DNA of 58,422 nt from CAZQKW01 sp964594075 (GTDB lineage: Bacteria; Desulfobacterota; WTBG01; CAIYCZ01): contig CAZQKW010000023.1 of NCBI GenBank assembly GCA_964594075.1, positions 1-58,422 on the forward strand, given 5' to 3'. The notes beneath the pieces were generated by a model that searched no databases, was not told where the DNA came from, and worked only from the letters and a program-made list of their open reading frames with translations. How positions within the stretch are numbered: position 1 is the first letter of the stretch; every line of letters begins with the position of its first letter. A program made the position numbers and the translations under genes. Positions 26,341 to 35,483 of this stretch are shown here, piece by piece.

Positions 26341-27006
26341 TTAATGGAATGCAGGTACTTCATCTAATGCATTTGGTGCCACTTGTGCCTTGATTGTGCC
26401 CAAATTGTGCCCATTTTCTTTAGAGGCCTTCTTTTGATGGTACGCTGTAACCTTCTGTGATGCTTTTTTCAGGTCATCTTCATTGACAATGTTATACCGA
26501 TCAAAAACACTTCTTGTTTTATGCCCTGATATCATCATGGCAACCTGTTCCGGCACTCCAGCTCGCACCATATTTCTTACTGCTGTGCGTCTAAAGTCAT
26601 GGAATAGTCTATTATCCAATTTCGCTGCTTTGCAGGCTACTTCCCAGGCAAACCTGAAATCCTTGATACGTTCCCCTGTTTCTCCAAAAAAGACCCATTC
26701 ACATTTAGGAAACTTAACATCTCGCAATGTTTTCTGAAAATTTATTACTTCCAGTAGTTCGTCTTCCATGTAGATAACCCGTGCTTCGTTATTCTTGGTA
26801 TCCTCCGGCTTCAGGCTAATTTTGCCCTCATGCAATACAACCTGTGTCCATTTCAAGTTCAGGATCTCTTCCCTTCTCATCCCAGTATAATATGCCATTG
26901 TTACAACAGGTCGCAAGTATGAGGGCAGGGCGTCTCGTAAAGCAAGATACTCGTGATGCTCAAAATACCCTTGCCGCGCAGATTGAGAAAGACATAATGA
27001 GGGCAA
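26341..27006 (-). pseudogene. 5'-truncated tyrosine recombinase (phage/island integrase)
   Basis: The 221-codon frame holds only the catalytic domain of a tyrosine recombinase. All six active-site residues are visible: Arg44 (TGMRREEIL), Lys71, His136 and Arg139 (LFHDFRRT), His162 (SGHKTRS) and Tyr171 (FDRYN). The N-terminal arm and core-binding domains, about 150-200 residues in complete integrases, are missing. The frame runs into a stop about 15 codons upstream of its TTG start. It points toward the neighbouring tRNA-Leu, the usual arrangement of an integrated element. No second copy of the tRNA 3' end was found in the window, so the rest of the island has been lost. Confidence 0.8.
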
Positions 27007-27266
27007 AAATAATTTTTCAGCACTTCACCCGGTAAATGGAAGCCTGCCCTCTGCCGCATTTCACTTCTCACTTTCCACTCCGCGCCCAGTTAATAAATTT
27101 TATCCTTCACTCTCACGGCGGTTTCTATACGACACCGGCATATGACAGCAGGATCACGCACCAGCACTGCAGGCCGGCCTGAACACCTGATATGCTTTCT
27201 CCTTCAAGCACTGTCAGAGCATCCCGGGCCGTCAAGAAAAAATATAGGCGCTTAGCAAGATTTTTA
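27007..27266. other. Gene-free stretch between integrase remnant and tetR
   Basis: No open frame here has support. The first part should contain whatever remains of the integrase 5' region, but I cannot recognise it in any frame. The stretch also includes a short TTTCACTTCTCACTTTCCACT run that resembles the 7-bp repeat at 15,551 only loosely. Confidence 0.4.
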
Positions 27267-27295
27267 TTGACATCGTGTGTGTATTAGCATATTTA
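27267..27295 (+). promoter_or_regulatory. Sigma-70 promoter of the TetR gene
   Basis: A consensus TTGACA (27,267-27,272) is followed after 17 bases by TATTTA (27,290-27,295); TTTAAT two bases further on is an alternative -10. The -10 abuts the palindromic operator. The start would lie near 27,303, leaving a very short leader without a clear ribosome binding site. Confidence 0.6.
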
Positions 27296-27296
27296 A

Positions 27297-27316
27297 TTTA
27301 CTAACCAGTTAGTAAA
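27297..27316. promoter_or_regulatory. Palindromic TetR-family operator
   Basis: TTTACTAAC and GTTAGTAAA are perfect nine-base inverted arms around a CA centre. The 20-base palindrome overlaps the end of the -10 region and transcription start and ends five bases before the ATG of the regulator. This is the typical site and position for an autorepressing TetR-family protein. A second copy was not seen before the downstream genes, suggesting that one site controls the whole run. Confidence 0.75.
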
Positions 27317-27320
27317 ATTT

Positions 27321-27929
27321 ATGCGCATGAAAATTAGAAAATCAAAAGCTGAACTCAGAAAAGAAGCGATTTTCGATGCAGCTCTGGCCTGCTTTAACAG
27401 AAAAGGCTACCACAAGACCTCACTGGATGATATCGCCGCAAGAGTTGGTTTTACCAAGTCGGCGCTTTATTATTATTTTAAATCAAAAAAAAGACTTTTT
27501 GTCGACCTGTTCCTTTTCAAAATCGACCGCTATTTTACGAAAACATCCCAGAGCGTTCTGTATTCGCATCATGACCCAGTTGGCTACCTCAAGCGCCGTA
27601 TCGAACGGTCTGATGAGGTGTTCAAAAAAAATATCGACCTGTTTAAATTCTGCCTGGAGTTTCTGTCCATCAGCACCCGTGACCCTGAGATAAAGCGTGA
27701 GGTAACCCGTTTCTATGAAAACCGGGTGCAGGAATTCGCCAGCATGATCCAGCGGGGAATCGATGAGGGAAAATTCAGAGAATGTGATTCGCAGGCGGTC
27801 GGAACGCTTTTTTATTACCTTTCTATAGGATCATTTCTGACCTATTTCAGCGTGAGTAAACGCTTTGATCGCGTTCTGCATTTTAAGGTTTTTCTTGACC
27901 TTCTGTACAAAGGGATCATGAAACAATAA
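27321..27929 (+). CDS. TetR/AcrR-family transcriptional regulator
   Basis: 202 residues. The N-terminal helix-turn-helix is clear (SLDDIAARVGFTKSALYYYF, about 34-53). The C-terminal all-helical ligand-binding domain resembles the FadR/KstR-like group in length, but the ligand is not known. The ATG at 27321 or at 27327 may be used; no binding site is visible because the operator and promoter lie right upstream. It is the first gene of the run leading to YCF48, MMPL, DUF1302 and DUF1329 genes. By position it probably represses them until a hydrophobic ligand is bound. Confidence 0.92.
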   Translation: MRMKIRKSKAELRKEAIFDAALACFNRKGYHKTSLDDIAARVGFTKSALYYYFKSKKRLFVDLFLFKIDRYFTKTSQSVLYSHHDPVGYLKRRIERSDEVFKKNIDLFKFCLEFLSISTRDPEIKREVTRFYENRVQEFASMIQRGIDEGKFRECDSQAVGTLFYYLSIGSFLTYFSVSKRFDRVLHFKVFLDLLYKGIMKQ

Positions 27930-28017
27930 TCTTGTTTCCCGGTAGCTGGCGCCCATACCGGACCATTCGCAGAGTGCATATTACGGGCTAAACGGCCGCT
28001 ATCCCCGGGAGTCAAAA

Positions 28018-29136
28018 ATGGAGAGAAAGCACAGCATTGTCAGCTTAATCTTTCTGGGCAGTCTTCTCCTGCTTGGTCTATCCGCCTGCACCGGCACTGA
28101 CAATCTCCCGCAAAAACCCTCCCTACCTGCCCGCTTCGTTACCGCAAAGCCCCTCTTCGCCGTGTGCTCGCCAGACAGCAAAAATATTTGGGTAGGCGGC
28201 TACATGCCTTTTATCCTCCACTCTGCCGACGGCGGTAAAAGCTGGAACAAACAGGGCATCGGTACCGTAGCCGACATCTGCAGCATCTTCTTTGTCACTA
28301 CCCTGAAAGGCTTGGCGGTTGGCAAGGCCGGCGCTATCCTACAGACCGCTGACGGTGGCGAAACTTGGACAGCGCAGCGTAGCCCCACCACTAATCATTT
28401 ATTCAGCGTCTATTTCTCCGATGAAAATCATGGCTGGGCGGTTGGCTATTCCGCTACGGTGCTGCACACCGATGACGGCGGTAAAACCTGGAAAAACCAG
28501 AGTCCGAATTTACGAGGGCCCCTTGACGCTCAGCTGGAAAGGGATCGTGCATATCTTCTCCTAAAGCCTAAGGAGCCGACGCTTAATGCTATTTTTGCTG
28601 TGGATCCCTGGCACGTATGGATCGCCGGCGAATACGGAACTCTGCTCTATTCTGCGGACAGTGGCAGCACCTGGGAAACCCGGGAGTGCCGTGAGATTTA
28701 TCCCGTGCTTTCGGAAAAAGAATGGCTTTCTCCGGTGCCCTCCCTTTACAGCTTGTGGTTTAAAGATAACGCGTCCGGCTGGGCAGTCGGCATGGACGGC
28801 ATTATCATCCATACCGCAGACGGCGGTAAAAGCTGGCGCAAGCTGGAGAGCCCGCTAGCCGCTGAAAAACCTACTCTTTACAAAGTAAAGGTTATTGGCA
28901 ATCGTGGATGGGCAGTGGGTCAATACGGGGAATATATGTGCTCAACTGACGGCGGGATGACGTGGAAAAAGATGACTGGATCCCTGATGACGCGGTATTG
29001 GATCAGGGATCTGGATTTTTCCGATGCCCTGCACGGGATTGCCGTCGGGGAGCACGGCACCATCGTACGCAGTGAAGACGGGGGGCAGACCTGGGAAATG
29101 GTCTCTGGAATTCCTTTGAAACAGAGCGACTTTTAA
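28018..29136 (+). CDS. YCF48-like beta-propeller lipoprotein
   Basis: 372 residues. The signal peptide ends in the lipobox LSAC (about 21-24), so the protein is lipid-anchored. About seven BNR/Asp-box repeats follow with the form GWAVG-x-x-G-x-[IV]-x-H-[ST]-x-DGG-x-[ST]-W (for example LHSADGGKSW and LHTDDGGKTW), as in the photosystem assembly factor YCF48. Non-photosynthetic bacteria often carry this protein next to MMPL, DUF1302 and DUF1329 genes, as here. Its role is probably assembly or scaffolding of the envelope transport complex. The stop lies three bases before the MMPL start, indicating coupled translation. Confidence 0.88.
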   Translation: MERKHSIVSLIFLGSLLLLGLSACTGTDNLPQKPSLPARFVTAKPLFAVCSPDSKNIWVGGYMPFILHSADGGKSWNKQGIGTVADICSIFFVTTLKGLAVGKAGAILQTADGGETWTAQRSPTTNHLFSVYFSDENHGWAVGYSATVLHTDDGGKTWKNQSPNLRGPLDAQLERDRAYLLLKPKEPTLNAIFAVDPWHVWIAGEYGTLLYSADSGSTWETRECREIYPVLSEKEWLSPVPSLYSLWFKDNASGWAVGMDGIIIHTADGGKSWRKLESPLAAEKPTLYKVKVIGNRGWAVGQYGEYMCSTDGGMTWKKMTGSLMTRYWIRDLDFSDALHGIAVGEHGTIVRSEDGGQTWEMVSGIPLKQSDF

Positions 29137-29139
29137 CCC

Positions 29140-31548
29140 ATGAACCGATTTGCCGCAGTTCTCATAGAATACCGGGCTGTGGTGTTGCTTGCCATTGCCG
29201 CAGCAACGCTGTTTTTTGCCGCGCAGATAAGAAACCTCACGGTCTACACCGACTTTTCTCAACTCCTCCCGACAACACACCCATACATCAGACTCAATGA
29301 TGAATTCAGAAAAATGTTCGGCGGCGCAAATTTTTTGGTCATCATGGTATCCGTGAAAGAGGGTGACATTTTTAACGTCACAACCCTGAAAAAGGTGAAA
29401 TACATAACGGACCGGCTCGAGGCCCTGCCGGGTATCGACCGTTATAAGATCGTATCAATAGCATCGATGAAGCTCAAGGTCAGCCGCTATACCTCCTGGG
29501 GAATAAACGTCGAACCCCTTATGTGGCCAGAAGTCCCCACCACACACGAAGGATTAAAAAAGCTCAAGAAGAATATTTTTTCCAGCAGCTTTTACGGCAG
29601 CTATGTATCCATGGATACCAAAAACACCCTCATCTTCGCCGATTTTCTCACTGACAAGCCCGACTACAACGCGCTATATCCACTGCTTGAAGAAATCCGT
29701 TCAAACACCGAAGATGGTAATACCGTGGTTTCAATTGCCGGTTTGCCGATGCACCTTGGTGTTATTAGAACCCTGACACAACGGGTCAATTATATCATGC
29801 TGGCAACGGCGCTGGTAATTCCCCCGCTGCTCTTTATGGCATACCGTTCTCTCTGGGCCACACTTATTGTTCCGTCGGCCGGTTTGATTTCCGGCATCTG
29901 GGGACTGGGGTTGATGGCTATGATGGGCTATAATCTTGATCCGCTGGTTTTTGTCATGCCCTTTTTGATCTCGCTCATGGCCTTCCGCCATTCTCACCAG
30001 CTGTATAATCGCTTTCATGAAGAATATCTGAACCACGGCGACAAAACCGCCTCAGCCACGGTTGTGATCACGCAGATGTTCATCCCGGGCCTTACCAGTG
30101 TTTTGACCGATGCCTTCGGGATTGCCATCATAGCCATCGTACCCATAAAGGTATTGAAAAACATCTCCATAGCCTGCGCATTCTGGTCAATGATTACTGT
30201 TGTTATTGGCCTCATCCTTACTCCCCTGCTGCTAACCTATGCACCCCTTTCTGCCGGCTTCCTCCGGCATATACAGAAAGAACGCTTACACGAACAGCAG
30301 CGTTGGGGCCTCGCCAACCATTTTGCCGACTGGCTCGGACCATGGCTGATCGGACCGGGGCGGTATTATGTAGTTGCAGCAACCATACTGATCCTCTGCT
30401 TTTCCTACTACTGGTCGGAGCATCTGATCGTCGGTGATGCACAGGTGGGCTCCAATCTCCTGTACCCGGGCTCTCGCTATAATCAGGATGCTGAGAGAAT
30501 CAACCGGAATCTGCCACTGCTGAACCCGATGTACATAATATTCAAGGGCAATAAAGACAATACACTGCAGGAAAACTATAGTGCCATGCGGGACATTATA
30601 GGCTTTTCCTCTTACATGATGGAACGCTCGGGTGCGGTCGCCACTGAAGATGTGATTTCTCCCATCACCTATATGCCCAAGATGATGCACGAAGATGACC
30701 CCAAGTGGATCGGCATGCCGGCTGACGCAAAGGAGGCGCAGTTCTATCTCTATCTACTGCTCACCTCTGGCAACCCCGGCGATATGGACAGGTTTGTTGA
30801 CCCCAAGCGCAAGTTCAGTAACATCGTCGTTTATTATAAGGACAAGACCGGCCCTACGATTAAACGTGCCATCGCCACCGCCAAGGAATATATCGCCAAC
30901 CTACCACACCTCGCAGAAGGCATGAGCTTTGAGGTTGCGGGCGGGGTAATCGGAGTGGAGGCCGCCATCAATGAGGTGGTTGCCGAAAAGCAGCTTCAGA
31001 CCCTGATCATTGCGCTACTAGGGGTGCTGTTTTTCTGCACGCTCGCATTCCGCTCATTAAAAGCAGGGTTAATCCTCACCATCCCGCTGCTCATCTCCAA
31101 CTTTATGGCGTTTGCCTATATGGCCATAAACCAGATCGGACTTTCAATTTCAACGCTTCCGGTTTCTGCCGCAGGTATCGGTATGGGGGTGGATTACGGG
31201 ATATACCTGCTGGCGCGCATGCAAGAGGAAAAGAAGCTCGACCCTGCGCTTTCACTGAATAATGTACTGCTGCGCTCAATTCAAAGCTACGGAAAGTCCA
31301 TCATCTATATTGCAGGGACGCTGGTGATTGGCCTGCTGGTATGGGCACTGTCACCGCTCAAGTTCCAGGCACAGATGGGCATAATGCTCGCCGTCATTCT
31401 GCTCCTCAATTGCCTGGGCGCGGTGTTCCTGGTTCCTGTGCTGGTGTTGCTTTTCAAGCCGGGCTTTCTCGCTTCAGGGCAGTGTGAAAGCATCGACTGG
31501 GGTGAAAATCTCCCAAGGGCAGCGACGGAACGCATGCCTAAAAACTGA
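29140..31548 (+). CDS. MMPL/RND-superfamily transporter
   Basis: 802 residues arranged as two halves, each with one helix, a large periplasmic loop, and five or six more helices (first helix about 12-30; cluster about 210-370; helix about 405-420; cluster about 620-785). This is the RND/MMPL plan (PF03176-like). GMGVDYGIYLLARM near residue 690 is the characteristic TM4-equivalent acidic motif for proton coupling in this group. Related single-chain RND proteins move hopanoids, sterols, or other lipids between membranes. With the neighbouring outer-membrane proteins it may take up or export a hydrophobic compound. Confidence 0.9.
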   Translation: MNRFAAVLIEYRAVVLLAIAAATLFFAAQIRNLTVYTDFSQLLPTTHPYIRLNDEFRKMFGGANFLVIMVSVKEGDIFNVTTLKKVKYITDRLEALPGIDRYKIVSIASMKLKVSRYTSWGINVEPLMWPEVPTTHEGLKKLKKNIFSSSFYGSYVSMDTKNTLIFADFLTDKPDYNALYPLLEEIRSNTEDGNTVVSIAGLPMHLGVIRTLTQRVNYIMLATALVIPPLLFMAYRSLWATLIVPSAGLISGIWGLGLMAMMGYNLDPLVFVMPFLISLMAFRHSHQLYNRFHEEYLNHGDKTASATVVITQMFIPGLTSVLTDAFGIAIIAIVPIKVLKNISIACAFWSMITVVIGLILTPLLLTYAPLSAGFLRHIQKERLHEQQRWGLANHFADWLGPWLIGPGRYYVVAATILILCFSYYWSEHLIVGDAQVGSNLLYPGSRYNQDAERINRNLPLLNPMYIIFKGNKDNTLQENYSAMRDIIGFSSYMMERSGAVATEDVISPITYMPKMMHEDDPKWIGMPADAKEAQFYLYLLLTSGNPGDMDRFVDPKRKFSNIVVYYKDKTGPTIKRAIATAKEYIANLPHLAEGMSFEVAGGVIGVEAAINEVVAEKQLQTLIIALLGVLFFCTLAFRSLKAGLILTIPLLISNFMAFAYMAINQIGLSISTLPVSAAGIGMGVDYGIYLLARMQEEKKLDPALSLNNVLLRSIQSYGKSIIYIAGTLVIGLLVWALSPLKFQAQMGIMLAVILLLNCLGAVFLVPVLVLLFKPGFLASGQCESIDWGENLPRAATERMPKN

Positions 31549-31600
31549 GTTTAAGCATGCATGCACAGGGTTGCAATATCTCAACAAAAAGGAGGGTTCC

Positions 31601-33142
31601 ATGAAAAAAAAGCTTTCATTTTTCATCTTATGGATCGGCGCTATTATCGTTTTGCTGGCAAACGCCAGCACTGGTTTCTGCCTCATTTTTGACAACCAGC
31701 GTCTCATTATCAACGCTACCTTGCAGCAAGAGGGAAAATGGCACGCTGGCAGATCCTTTATCGGAAACGGCGATGGGTATGATCTAACCAATTCTCGCAC
31801 TTCGCTGAAGCTGGAGACCACCTGGCGTGCGATCGACTGCCCGGATTACAAATTGGAGTATCGGGTGGTCCTTAAGAACTTTTATGATGCGGCCTTGGAT
31901 ATTGACAAAAAATATAACCGCTCGATGGGTCTTTATTCGACCAGCAGGGCCAAACATGATCTGCGCTATTATGACACCTTCAGGGACATCTGCCGCGAGG
32001 CGTTTCTCAATTTCGTCACTGACAAATACGAACTGCGCATCGGTAAACAGATTCTGAACTGGGGTGAAACCGGTGCCGTACGGATAGCTGACATTGTGAA
32101 CCCGAGCGATCTGCAGGGTTTGGTTAATCAGGCATTTCTCACCAATTTTTATGATGTAAAGCGTGGTCTGTGGATGGCCAACTTTCTCTATACGCCGCCG
32201 AATGCGCCGATGAATATGATTTTTGAATTCATCCTGGTTCCTGACTTTCAGCCCGATTTATTACCGCCGTGGGGCGCCTATCCGCCTATAGGGATAACCC
32301 CTCCCTATGACTTCTATAAGCGTTTTGACCAGGCCGCTATCCGTTCGCGCTATTCGGACAGACCGAAATCATGGAGCGAACCCCAAGCCGGGGTGCGGAT
32401 GCGGGGATATCTCGGCGGATTTGACTGGACGCTTTTCTATTATTACTACCGGATCAGCTCCCCGATTTATGCCGGTAACAAGGGCTACCAGAATTTTTTC
32501 TGGTCTCTGCTTCTGGATAAGCGTGTAGAAAATGCTTGGTCGTACCCGTTCATGAGTACTGTTGGATTTACCTTGAACCGCCCCCTTTACTTTAAAATTC
32601 CTCTGGGTGTTTCGGTTCTGGACGGTAATATAATACGGGTCGAAAGTGTTATGGACTATCACCGGAGTTTTAACCGGACGGTCCCCGGTGCAATATTACC
32701 CACCGTAGCGAATAAACGTTTAAACAGGTACGCGGTGGCGTTTTCGTGGACCACCAAAGGATATATTCCCTATATAACGCCCCGGAACAACAACAACTGG
32801 CTGCAGATGACCTTACAAATTATTCAGAACTGGATTGAAGACAGAAAACCGGAAGATGAGTGGGGAGTGGCAGGAACCATCAAACAGTTTTTCGGCATTC
32901 CGCCGTCGCGGCGCAATTCGACCCAGCTTACCGCATCCTTCAGCTATGACTTTTTCAAAGCGCGCGTTTTTCCGGCCTTTGCCGTGTCGCATAACCTGAC
33001 CACCGGTGGAGGGTTGTACACGCCCATGTTAACGATTACCCCGATGAACAACTGGAAGATCAATTTGTCCTATGTGAACTTCTATAAATCTATCTCTAAA
33101 AATACTGATTATATAACATTCGGCATAGAAAGAAATTTTTAA
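31601..33142 (+). CDS. DUF1302-family outer-membrane protein
   Basis: 513 residues from the ATG at 31601, which has AAAGGAGGG upstream; the longer frame from 31,484 overlaps the MMPL gene and is not needed. A signal peptide ends near residue 30 (ASTGFC). The rest has alternating polar and hydrophobic strands, many aromatic residues and a strand-like C-terminus ending in Phe (FGIERNF), as expected for an outer-membrane beta-barrel. DUF1302 proteins are consistently found beside DUF1329 and MMPL genes. The block KQILNWGETGAVRIADIVNP is typical. It probably forms the outer-membrane channel of this system. Confidence 0.88.
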   Translation: MKKKLSFFILWIGAIIVLLANASTGFCLIFDNQRLIINATLQQEGKWHAGRSFIGNGDGYDLTNSRTSLKLETTWRAIDCPDYKLEYRVVLKNFYDAALDIDKKYNRSMGLYSTSRAKHDLRYYDTFRDICREAFLNFVTDKYELRIGKQILNWGETGAVRIADIVNPSDLQGLVNQAFLTNFYDVKRGLWMANFLYTPPNAPMNMIFEFILVPDFQPDLLPPWGAYPPIGITPPYDFYKRFDQAAIRSRYSDRPKSWSEPQAGVRMRGYLGGFDWTLFYYYYRISSPIYAGNKGYQNFFWSLLLDKRVENAWSYPFMSTVGFTLNRPLYFKIPLGVSVLDGNIIRVESVMDYHRSFNRTVPGAILPTVANKRLNRYAVAFSWTTKGYIPYITPRNNNNWLQMTLQIIQNWIEDRKPEDEWGVAGTIKQFFGIPPSRRNSTQLTASFSYDFFKARVFPAFAVSHNLTTGGGLYTPMLTITPMNNWKINLSYVNFYKSISKNTDYITFGIERNF

Positions 33143-33164
33143 TAAATAAAAAGGAGGTGTCTCC

Positions 33165-34421
33165 ATGCGCAGCAAAACTAAAGCATTACTGTTGGTATTG
33201 TTGGCGGGAATCCTGACGGTTCCCTCCATTTCCACTTATGCTGAAGAGGTAAAGTATCCCGTTTATTCATACGGAGAGAATGAGCTTGCAGCGGTGCGCG
33301 AGTGGGAAAAAAAATGGGCCGGAAAAAAAATTGATTCAGCAAACATTGATGAGGTAAAAGAATATGTGCCTGACTCCATGTATGAAGTTTTCAAGAACAC
33401 GGAAAAGTGGGGTAAATCCTGGTTTAAGATCGTACCCTATGAACCGTTTACGCCGACACCAGGAATGATAAATTTTACCAGAAAATATGCGGGCACCGCA
33501 AAAATCGGAAGTAAAAATGAGCTGCTAAATTACGTGTCGGGCGTTCCTTTTCCATCCCCCAAAAACGGCCTGGAAGTTGCCTATAATTTCAATGTTTACA
33601 CTTGGGGAGATACCCGGGATGCCTGGACCAAGGGCTGGATTGTTGACGGCCGCCTGAAGTATGACCAGATGAAATTGCTCATGGGCGGCTATTTCATGTA
33701 CTTTACCGGCAGGACTGATTTGCCGCCGGTGCCGGCCATTACGCCTAACCCCAAGGACATCTGGTTCGCCTACCAGACACTCCAGCTTGAGCCGTCCATG
33801 GTGCGAAACACTCGATATTTTGAGGTCAAATACAATGACCGCACGCGGCCGTTTGACTCTTGGTTATGGTCGCCGGCTGCACGCAGGGTAATCAGGCGCA
33901 ACGCCTCCATGAGGCAGGATGCCACCAGCGGCGGTGATGTATGCGCCTATGACAACTGGGGATGGGATGGGGCAATTTTCGAGAATGACTACAAGCTTAT
34001 CGGTATTAAGGAGATCCTGGCGGTCAGGCATGGCAAGGGCGAGGCGGACATGATTCACGAACCGGGTCTCTGCATGGTTTCCGGGCTTCCCCACGAACGC
34101 TGCAAGGTATACCTGCTCGAGGCAACCAATAAAGACCCCTATTTTATATACAGTAAGATGTACTGGTATATTGATGTCGAGACCTATGTGATGGTTTACT
34201 CGGACCGCTATGACCGGCAGGGTAAGATGTGGAAGATCCTGCCCACCTGGACCGCCGCGGCTAAAGGAGAAAACGGCGTTTCGATCTGGTGCTCGTTTGG
34301 TGGCGGCGCGATCGATGTTCAGAGAGTGCATTCCAGCCTGTCCTATCATTACGGCAAATACAGCATGCCTCTGAGCGAGCAAATCTTTACCCTCGACTAC
34401 ATGCAGAAAGTCGGGTATTGA
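33165..34421 (+). CDS. DUF1329-family exported protein (LolA/LolB-like fold)
   Basis: 418 residues with AAGGAGG before the ATG and a signal peptide ending near ISTYA (about 26). It matches DUF1329 through segments such as NFNVYTWGDTRDAWTKGW, RRNASMRQDATSGGDVCAYD and YWYIDVETYVMVYSDRYDRQG. The family is thought to have a LolA/LolB-like half-barrel that shields a lipid. It lies 22 bases after the DUF1302 gene. A periplasmic carrier between the MMPL pump and the DUF1302 barrel is the simplest role, by inference. Confidence 0.88.
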   Translation: MRSKTKALLLVLLAGILTVPSISTYAEEVKYPVYSYGENELAAVREWEKKWAGKKIDSANIDEVKEYVPDSMYEVFKNTEKWGKSWFKIVPYEPFTPTPGMINFTRKYAGTAKIGSKNELLNYVSGVPFPSPKNGLEVAYNFNVYTWGDTRDAWTKGWIVDGRLKYDQMKLLMGGYFMYFTGRTDLPPVPAITPNPKDIWFAYQTLQLEPSMVRNTRYFEVKYNDRTRPFDSWLWSPAARRVIRRNASMRQDATSGGDVCAYDNWGWDGAIFENDYKLIGIKEILAVRHGKGEADMIHEPGLCMVSGLPHERCKVYLLEATNKDPYFIYSKMYWYIDVETYVMVYSDRYDRQGKMWKILPTWTAAAKGENGVSIWCSFGGGAIDVQRVHSSLSYHYGKYSMPLSEQIFTLDYMQKVGY

Positions 34422-34501
34422 GCACAGCACGGCAAAGCACGCAGCAGAAGAAAACCGTTCAAGCACGACAACAGGAAAAATGCTTACAATGAGAGCGATC
34501 A

Positions 34502-35440
34502 ATGGATGAACCAATGCTAACCTCGGAAGGCCGGCAGCTGCTGGATAAAATATTGTCCCTCTGGCCTCCAATAATTCATCAGCGAAAAAAGGGGAAAATC
34601 ATCCGCATGGTTTCACTGCTTATGCGTGAAAAGGAGATCAGCGAGGCGGGCTCCGACGTCGTTATAGAAGCTGCAAAATTTGTGATTCCCAAATCCTATG
34701 ACCCGCTGTTCCACATGTGGGAGGACCCCTCCATATGGCAGCGGTTTCTCGCCACGTTTGAAGATATGGACGCCTACAACGCAATTCGTGTACAGGTGCG
34801 ACGCTGGGAGCCTGCTAAAACAAAGCCTGCAAAGACACCGGACCAGATGAAGGTCATTGCCTTTTGCGCCAGCCCGCGCAAGCACGGCAATACCAGCCTG
34901 CTTATCGATGAGGCGTTAAAGGGTGTCCGAAGTGTCGGGGCTCAGGGAGAAAAAATCATGCTGCAGCAGATCAGAATGAGCTACTGCATTGGTTGCCGCA
35001 GGTGCAAAGACCCTGACTATGACGGCATATGCATTGTGAAGGACGATATGACCGATCTGTGTGGAAAGATAGTGGATACGGATGCCATCATTGTCGGCTT
35101 TCCCATTTACACCGGCAGGGAGTGCGCTCAGCTCTCAACGTTTCTTGACCGCTGGGACTGTTTTGAGCGTTTCCGGCTAAAAGCTGGGCTTGCCCCGGGT
35201 AAACGGGCACTGGTGATCGGCACCTGGGGTTATGACCATATCGATACCTATGACCATGTGATTGAAAACATCATTTCAGTGCTCAACTTGCACAAAGTTG
35301 TGACTGTGGAAGCAATCTCTGCCTGCGGCTTTGAGGGCATGCTGCACGGCCTGGACGAAAGCAAAGTGGGAGTCATTGCCAGGTACCCTGAGGAAATGAA
35401 AAAAGCCTTTGACGCCGGGGTCGGCCTGGTTACGGGGTGA
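34502..35440 (+). CDS. Iron-sulfur flavoprotein (Isf-like) with novel N-terminal domain, copy A
   Basis: 312 residues. Residues about 117-305 form a flavodoxin-like domain of the NADPH-dependent FMN reductase type, with phosphate loop SPRKHGNT (124-131) and PIYTGREC. A compact Cys group Cys162-x2-Cys165-x2-Cys168-x8-Cys177 resembles the [4Fe-4S] motif of archaeal iron-sulfur flavoprotein Isf. The first 110 residues are a separate helical domain with the motif SYDPLFHMWEDP. I do not recognise it with certainty, though its helical pattern recalls small redox-associated domains. The gene at 39,819 is a close paralogue. It probably transfers electrons from a carrier to a substrate handled by the surrounding transport cluster. 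Confidence 0.85.
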   Translation: MDEPMLTSEGRQLLDKILSLWPPIIHQRKKGKIIRMVSLLMREKEISEAGSDVVIEAAKFVIPKSYDPLFHMWEDPSIWQRFLATFEDMDAYNAIRVQVRRWEPAKTKPAKTPDQMKVIAFCASPRKHGNTSLLIDEALKGVRSVGAQGEKIMLQQIRMSYCIGCRRCKDPDYDGICIVKDDMTDLCGKIVDTDAIIVGFPIYTGRECAQLSTFLDRWDCFERFRLKAGLAPGKRALVIGTWGYDHIDTYDHVIENIISVLNLHKVVTVEAISACGFEGMLHGLDESKVGVIARYPEEMKKAFDAGVGLVTG

Positions 35441-35483
35441 ATGGGCGCAGAAGGCAATAAAAAAGCGGGTACTTATTTTCGAA

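Noticed and set aside
31484..31600. 39-residue extension of the DUF1302 protein
   Set aside because: It overlaps the MMPL gene and hides the signal peptide; the ATG at 31,601 has AAAGGAGGG at proper spacing.
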